Positions 33,901 through 36,739 of a DNA stretch of 36,739 nt are shown here, in pieces. The DNA comes from a bacterium (GTDB lineage: Bacteria; Verrucomicrobiota; Verrucomicrobiia; Limisphaerales; UBA11358). Positions within the stretch are counted from its first letter, which is position 1. Each line of letters starts with the position of its first letter. Position numbers and translations under genes: made by a program. Location: NCBI GenBank assembly GCA_021813325.1, contig JAKALA010000042.1, positions 1 to 36,739 of the forward strand, in the 5' to 3' direction. The notes under the pieces are model-generated. The model saw only the letters and a list, made by a program, of their open reading frames with translations, did not search any database and had not been told where the DNA came from.

Positions 33901-36739
33901 CTGCGGTCAGCACCGCCGGGCTGGCTGAAATATTGCTCACCACCGGGAACGTCGCATCCACGAACAGACTGAACGGATTGGTTGCGACAATGGTATAGCC
34001 ATTGGTTCCTTGCGCGCCGGCAATCCACACCTGGTTCACACCATCCATCCCGGTGGACAACGTGATCGGCGGCGTCACATAAGTATCGTTCGGCATAGTG
34101 GTGCTGGCCCAGTGGCCGTTCGTCGTCACGGTCGGCTGCAGCGCAGCCGGAGTATTGGTCAGCGATACCGCCGGCGAAATATTTGTCTGCATGGACCGGT
34201 CAAAGACAAATGTCAGCGTCAGATTGGTGGTTGCCGGCACCGGCGCGGATTTGTTGGCATACGCGTTGATCAATTGCGGCACAATGGAAGTGGTTTTGTA
34301 AACCGCCACATAAAGCAGATTGGTATAGTCCGTAGTCTGGAAAGTTTTACTGTAATTGGGAATGGTCGAAATGACGCCGTTGCTCAGAGTGATCGATTGG
34401 AAATTGTATTCGTAGGGCGGCGTCAAAACCGTCAACGGCGCGACGATGTTCATTGTTTGACCGTTGGTATAAATGCCAGCTCCAGCCACGGAAGCAATTC
34501 CGCCGGGTGACGTTGCCGTGTTGACCCAGTGTAATGGATTCGCCTCGAGGTAATTGGCCACATAGGCGTGATTCGTATAAACCACGGTTTGCAAGGTCGG
34601 GCTGGTACTCAACACCACGCCACTCTCCGTCCAGTTGGAAAATGCGTAGCCGTAATTCGGCGTCGCAATCAACGTATTTGTGGAACTGTAAAAATTGGTT
34701 CCCGCTCCCACAATAACACCGGCGCCAGCCGGATAATTGGAGGCGGTGATGGCAAACGCGGGCAAGGAAAAATTGGCCACCAGTTGCCGGCTGTGTTGAA
34801 TGAAGAAAGTGTAAGTGCTGTTGGTGGTTTGCAACACACTGTTTTCCGTCCAGCCCGCAAAATAATAAGGCAAGGTGCTGGTGTTTGCCACCGCACTCAC
34901 TGTCACATAGCTGCCATCCGGAAAACTGCCATCGCCCGTGGCCACACCGGCGCCGACAGGATTAACCGATGTCACCACGGCATCAAATATGCCCGAGAAC
35001 GCCGACAGCGTGAAATTGACGGACTGGTTGGCACCACTGACTACCGTGGTCTGATTGGCAACGGGATTGTAGCCGTGGGTCGGCAAATCCTGCAAACCGA
35101 CCATCCACGTGCCGTTGGAAACAGACAACGCGTAGTTACCATTCGCGTCCGTCTTGGTGCTGAGAAAATAGCTGCCTGAAGAATTGGTCGTGTAGGCAAA
35201 AACAGTGATGTTGGTAACGCCGTGGTTGGCGCCGTCTTTAACCAAGCCAGTAATTTGCGCGTCAAACATGGCGTTGGTGACGACTTTTAATTGCAGACTC
35301 GTCGAGTTGTATAGCGTCTGCCACGCCAAACCGGAACTCAACGAGGGTAAATTCAACGCACCAAAAACTCCCGCATAAGAACCATAATTGATCAGCGTCA
35401 GAGTATCTCCGTTTTGCGGCACGTAGCCGCCCAACAAATTGATGCCCAATATGCCGTCAAAGTTCACATTCCCTCTCATCGTCGCGCGCCCCAAATTATT
35501 TGCCGCACTGACGCCAAACTGCATGGTGGCACCAGATTGAGCATAACCATTCGAACTATTATTGAAGTTCACCGTCCCCTGCAAAATATTCACCAATCCG
35601 CTGTTGTTGAACGGCAGGTTCAGCGTCGTCGTCCCGCTGCCGCTCGTCTTCCGAAACTCCCCGTAATTGTAAAAGCGTTCCCCGCTGTTGTAATAATAAT
35701 CAAAATTCTGGTCGCTCTGGCAGTCCCACAACGCCCCTGGCTCATTATATACCGACCCCAGCCACGAACTCCCGTTCCACGCACACCGCATGCCCCCGCC
35801 GCTCCACGTCACCACCCCGTAATTCGTAAACGCATTGAGCAGCGTCTTGTAGTTCCCGCTCACGTTCAACACCCCGTTCGTCCCCACCGTCAGCGCCCCG
35901 CCCAATTCCCCGCCGCTCCAGTTCAACACCGCGCCGTTGCTGACCAACATCGAGGCGTTCAGGCCGCCGCCCGTCCAATTCACCTGTGAACCTGTCAGTA
36001 ATTGCAACGAACCCGCCGCTCCATTGCCCAACGTCACGTTCCCATTGATGACATAGTTTCCGTTCAACCCCGCACCACTCATCAAATTCGTAATCGTGCC
36101 GCCTTGAAAATTCGTGCCCAACACCAGCGTCCCCCCGTTCAACCCCAAGTTCGCCAGCACATCATCCACCAACACCAGCGTTCCACCCGTAAACCGGTTC
36201 GTCCCCGAGCCCCCAAATACCGGCACCACCGGGTTCGTGTAGCTGAACGTCCCGCCATTCAAGTTCATCACCGCTCCCGCCCCCGTCGTCGTCGCCCCTG
36301 CCATCACCCCGCCGCTGTTGAAGTTCACCGTCCCCTGCAACACATTCACCAACCCGCTGTTGTTGAACGGTAAATTCATGCTCGTAATCCCGCTCCCGCT
36401 CGTCTTCCGAAACTCCCCGTAATTGTAAAAGCGTTCCCCGCTGTTGTAGTAGTAATCAAAATACTGGTCGCTCTGGCAGTCCCACAATGCCCCTGGCTCA
36501 TTATAGACCGACCCCAGCCACGAACTCCCGTTCCACGCACACCGCATGCCCCCGCCGCTCCACGTCACCACCCCGTAATTCGTCAACGCATTGTAGAGCG
36601 TCTTGTAACTCCCGCTCACGTTCACCACCCCGTTCGTCCCCACCGTCAGCGCCCCCCCCAAATCTCCCCCGCTCCAGTTCAGGATCGCACTATTACTCAC
36701 CAACATTGAAGCGCTCATGCCGCCACCGGTCCAATTTAC
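24959..36739 (-). CDS. Giant multidomain secreted protein (5' end outside window)
   Basis: More than 3,900 codons without a stop; the frame is still open at the window edge (VNWTGGG before the Met at 36718), so the true start and any signal peptide are missing. In order from the visible N-terminal side: Gly/Asn-rich beta-helix-like repeats (to about 35300); a CnaB-like domain (ITGLVKDGANHGVTNITVFA, near 35250); InlB/divergent-repeat-like units (YFAGWTENS); fibronectin III (near 33800); CARDB domains (PDLQV/PDLLV starts near 33670, 33290, 32905, 31290); four Calx-beta-like repeats (about 32560-31310); another CnaB-like unit (near 29900); a Cys-rich island (about 29350-28960); Big/Ig-like repeats with GGANLI (about 27460-26460); a cadherin-like and a cohesin-like region; and the tail FYRLLQQ. 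No enzyme or anchor motif is visible. Probably a surface or adhesion protein. Confidence 0.85.
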   Translation of the reverse strand, partial: VNWTGGGMSASMLVSNSAILNWSGGDLGGALTVGTNGVVNVSGSYKTLYNALTNYGVVTWSGGGMRCAWNGSSWLGSVYNEPGALWDCQSDQYFDYYYNSGERFYNYGEFRKTSGSGITSMNLPFNNSGLVNVLQGTVNFNSGGVMAGATTTGAGAVMNLNGGTFSYTNPVVPVFGGSGTNRFTGGTLVLVDDVLANLGLNGGTLVLGTNFQGGTITNLMSGAGLNGNYVINGNVTLGNGAAGSLQLLTGSQVNWTGGGLNASMLVSNGAVLNWSGGELGGALTVGTNGVLNVSGNYKTLLNAFTNYGVVTWSGGGMRCAWNGSSWLGSVYNEPGALWDCQSDQNFDYYYNSGERFYNYGEFRKTSGSGTTTLNLPFNNSGLVNILQGTVNFNNSSNGYAQSGATMQFGVSAANNLGRATMRGNVNFDGILGINLLGGYVPQNGDTLTLINYGSYAGVFGALNLPSLSSGLAWQTLYNSTSLQLKVVTNAMFDAQITGLVKDGANHGVTNITVFAYTTNSSGSYFLSTKTDANGNYALSVSNGTWMVGLQDLPTHGYNPVANQTTVVSGANQSVNFTLSAFSGIFDAVVTSVNPVGAGVATGDGSFPDGSYVTVSAVANTSTLPYYFAGWTENSVLQTTNSTYTFFIQHSRQLVANFSLPAFAITASNYPAGAGVIVGAGTNFYSSTNTLIATPNYGYAFSNWTESGVVLSTSPTLQTVVYTNHAYVANYLEANPLHWVNTATSPGGIASVAGAGIYTNGQTMNIVAPLTVLTPPYEYNFQSITLSNGVISTIPNYSKTFQTTDYTNLLYVAVYKTTSIVPQLINAYANKSAPVPATTNLTLTFVFDRSMQTNISPAVSLTNTPAALQPTVTTNGHWASTTMPNDTYVTPPITLSTGMDGVNQVWIAGAQGTNGYTIVATNPFSLFVDATFPVVSNISASPAVLTAVVTWNSDEASTSQVEYGPTTAYGAFSSLNAQRVLAHGVTVYNLAPLTTYHYRVHSKDAAGNETLSGDYTFTTFAAPDLQVSQLAVTGNFISGSPLAIAWTDTNSGVGDTFTYWYDRVVVSNLNTGEKLLDTTVYYNPSIYGNIASGGFIPRNYSFATPNGASGAGPIQVSVTANYYQNQYEANGTGSALTNNTAVMTVTNTLAAYPDLQVAGLAVTNAVVKSGSVVGITWSDTNSGSGTVSKLFRDRITVVNLGTLQTLVNADLNYDAAASPLTNGQSASRQYAFTLPDGAAGVGNLQITIQADSWNNVFEYNSSGTGESNNTNSLTVNSTLTPYPDLLVTNLVIPVSAAAHEAVQISWTDVNAGTGPAVSPWYDRVFLSSSNAAGAGQLLGSFVLTNDLAAGQSTNVTQTVTLPPFSSGQQWIVVQANAGQAFYEPSYTNNSLVSTQAMTIAPTLQLALSQSSVSESAGTNAVLATLVRGGDISAALNVALSTATTTNLSLPSSVIIPAGQSAVSFYLSVIDHHVAGISLAETVSAAAAGYATASAPLTIQLDDLAVLALTFNTNAVNENAGSGVVIGTITRSVNWSTPLTVNLVSDTVSALTVPASVIIPAGQASATFTVTPVPDHVISDTRRARVTAIAAGFNSVSAIMDVLNVDTVQLDLALSVPTVNKGAGNSAAQGTVTRSPVTSSAQTVKLTVANSPVVSLPNTVTIPAGTASVSFNIAVGNDNLSTGTQIASLTATPLSPGGIALAAGAASSTLQVLDINGPTLSLSVPNPTLSKGSNVLVTITRNTVPTNALTVNLSAAPTGIISLPATVNLPLNQASATFTVSGILDGKQTGPESVTLSASATGFNSAAIPLTISDVYQPDLVPIAISGPTNALTGSKITVNWLEGNYGAGQPTNNLWYDYVYLATDNLGQNATLVGIVTNATPLPIGANYTNQLSFYVPNVPGTYWLEVVADGHNDVVELDKKNNTLISPQSITLNPIYSAVVTNVTPAVAPQGTPVVFSGRVYYTANNGAVPGGTAKLDVQVNDAHRYFNVVADAQGNFTYTFQPLSTEAGDYTVGADYPYVAQVPPQMNFTLLGMQASPGAVTLQLLPNVASTGQIVLSNLTDHALTGLAAVVPDLQGLLSAQFDFTNQTLPAGGTLTVAYTLMSALSQSAHGKFTPAFTSSEGAQVTVPFNVSVVPLVAQLSVNPGYLNRGMTLGQQTLVSFDVINNGGASSGDLTVQIPSLSWMSLGSPAVIPSIPAGGKATVTLVLNPALGMTLGIYSGNIAIANQNIGVNIAYQFRAMSDATGDLQVTTTDDYTYYVTGGPKVTNAVVTVRDAFDGHVVTSTNTDANGIVYFSALPEGPYTVDASADKHNQYRGTMTVVAGTISTNEAFLPRQLVSYQWSVVPTEVQDNYKVVLETVFETEVPVPNVVVEQPKVLLVVTPGQVSQFEIKLTNEGLIAAHGVKVTVPNDPDYLVQPLVDVVDQIPAKASVTIPVTVQLRSTAAARAYVKAAAKKGDRVILGNDGCNLSVSECLPSLPLGVEYYYVCGPNNKLEQRSVDLSVICTGKNAWDCLQSLKTLAGTENLVSWSCDTIAAYLSCVGADLNPCQQAAIAGACGALLGGAAGAASSLLPALPECICYLLKNYPLPALPSASAGAGSPDFGLWPILPTGSYYVNSAPVITAYYIAGTDCSGNTTSSLKPPPGTTKSKSLAENVGMFMAPQYSKLVTGMKPLNTTQGVCAHVRLRIEQSVVMTRTVFKGTLEIDNGGSTAINDIQVNLDFRDATNGAASDKFLTEGPVVTGMSAVDGTGTLNGGGTGSAVYTFIPTTDAAPNAPATYQIGGTLSYNDGGQLVTVPLLSSPITVYPDAKLNLVYFQQRDVYADDPFTPQIEPSEPFALGLIVKNVGAGSAHNFQITSGQPKIVDNEKGLLIDFSIIGTMIGDQPVSPSLEAKLGDIAPGNAKVVTWEMLSSLQGKFVSFNATFEHVDDLGSTNTSLINSVEIHELTHRVLANRDTDDAVPDFLVNDIPDPQNMPDILYLSDGSTAPVNVVTNGVFDGPAGAGHLQVHLTTTVSNGWNYIQLPDPGAGFILASVVRSDGKVLSLTNNAWTTDRTFPAAITGAIREDLVHLFDWAGSGSYTLVYHSTNTVPPAIEQVGPVTPFVQSGAVSAVNVVFSEPIDLSSFDFHAVSLTRNGGANLITDGSSLSLVLVSNATYSLTGLQNYTAADGNYQLTVSGANILDLWGNPAGDVSAATQWSKGNVAPVVQSISAITPNPRNQPVTSVTVTLSKLINASTFDYHALNLTVNGGANLISSAVTVAQQSGSTYVISGLGELTGAEGNYVLTVNAANVQDTGGLTGTGSQSVNWTMLTTSPKITTLQPVTTNPRNIVVQSLSIGFSGPIDPATFDYHDFTLTRDGGANLITSQATVTQTSPTNFIIGNISWVQGLAGTYTLTVNAAGLSDLAGNAGSGSTNESWTMILTTPDAPTQLAITPDLGISSTDGITASSAVTLSGKVGTTNLTVRVYDQTSDTDLGAAIVNGTNFSAALNFTIQGQHRLRATAVDIAGNVSSPAYFNLFIDIVPPSAVFQPVSTPLYSAVGSIPVTFSKPINPSTLAATNFVITFNGSNAFTPTLSYYASNTFVLGNLSAYTAPLGTYQLTLNLAGIQDLAGNTSTNLVTMSWVHDTTNVAPVVPPINDFVVSPDSTVSFRVDATDPNGDLLSYSLAPGADSHAELLVTTNSCIFRWSPTRALADTTNHFTLIVADNGNPPLSTTQSFAVVVLDYLELGIGSTNLEGGQSASLPVFLASNAGVTNLLLSVPVNEYWLTNWSLLARAPQIASATLTDQRTNLLIALGTVSGQFLSGTQQVFQLHFTAHTNALSAFIPLTLTNLVAQKPGGAFYQNFILHPGTVAVVQGEPLLQALYANGQRQLNLFGKLGANYQILFNTNLANPAAWQPLLIYTQTNGVISLPIDATHPNVFYRLLQQ
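35562..35983 (-). repeat. Tandem repeat copy inside the giant gene (inner copy)
   Basis: This 422-bp block aligns without gaps to 36318-36739, 756 bp (252 codons) away. Over 333 compared positions (from 35651) I count about 31 mismatches, and only about six in the first 190. Codes for NWSGG, LGGALTVGTNGV, TNYGVVTWSGGGMRCAWNGS, NEPGALWDCQSDQ, DYYYNSGERFYNYGEFRK. Confidence 0.85.
36318..36739 (-). repeat. Tandem repeat copy inside the giant gene (outer copy)
   Basis: Partner of the block at 35562-35983, cut by the window edge; further copies may lie upstream of the gene portion seen here. Between the two, 35984-36317 encodes the rest of the unit (NLMSGAGLNGNYVINGNVTL, TGGTLVLVDDVLANLG). Confidence 0.85.

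Noticed and set aside
35562-36739. CRISPR array
   Set aside because: The repeats are 756 bp long and lie in frame in a coding region; no short repeats with spacers or cas genes occur.

Overview
The window looks like chromosomal DNA of a Verrucomicrobiota bacterium, probably near the Pedosphaera/Limisphaera side. I infer this from the mixture of a PEP-CTERM sorted protein, a histidine kinase with a secreted galactose-binding-like sensor, a tandem nucleoside diphosphate kinase, type II glutamine synthetase, a eukaryote-type HisA, and a giant modular secreted protein ending in a typical verrucomicrobial tail (FYRLLQQ). No tRNA, rRNA, CRISPR array or intact mobile element was recognised.

Layout. 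Positions 1-740 hold no recognisable gene but carry a 27-bp imperfect inverted repeat. Then come a PEP-CTERM protein (741-1439), a two-component pair (1615-3775), an MscS channel and a divergent UbiA-family prenyltransferase (3876-5862), and a small graveyard of insertion-sequence fragments (about 5926-6399). Next, on the minus strand, are a DUF5679 zinc ribbon plus double NDK protein and the ribosome/tRNA operon rpsP-khpA-trmD-rplS, which lacks rimM. From 9.8 to 13.2 kb there are a Uma2-like protein, a small secreted Cys protein, eukaryote-type hisA, parB and def.

Nitrogen block (13.3-17.8 kb). Type II glutamine synthetase, PII (Tyr51 conserved) and AmtB are all on the minus strand. Both glnII and glnK-amtB are preceded by sequences with sigma-54 -24/-12 spacing; the one before glnK is nearly perfect. 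Between them sits an opposite-strand pair, a 138-residue minimal kinase-fold protein overlapping a PP2C phosphatase, which looks like a compact reversible phosphorylation module.

Lipid/aldehyde block (18.3-23.3 kb, all minus strand). A GbsR/MarR regulator, an atypical SDR, LuxE-like acyl-protein synthetase, LuxC-like acyl-CoA reductase, QueD and AcpS follow one another. luxE and luxC overlap by 8 nt, giving the fatty aldehyde half of the lux pathway without luciferase genes in view. A frameshifted GAF-domain remnant lies downstream and a broken transposase upstream.

The last third is one open reading frame of at least 3,900 codons on the minus strand (24959 to beyond 36739). It encodes a secreted mosaic: near-identical 756-bp tandem repeats at the visible N-terminal side, then CnaB-like, fibronectin-III, CARDB, Calx-beta-like, a Cys-rich island, repeated Big/Ig-like units and a cadherin-like/cohesin-like C-terminal part. 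Its start is outside the window. An AraC regulator converges on it.
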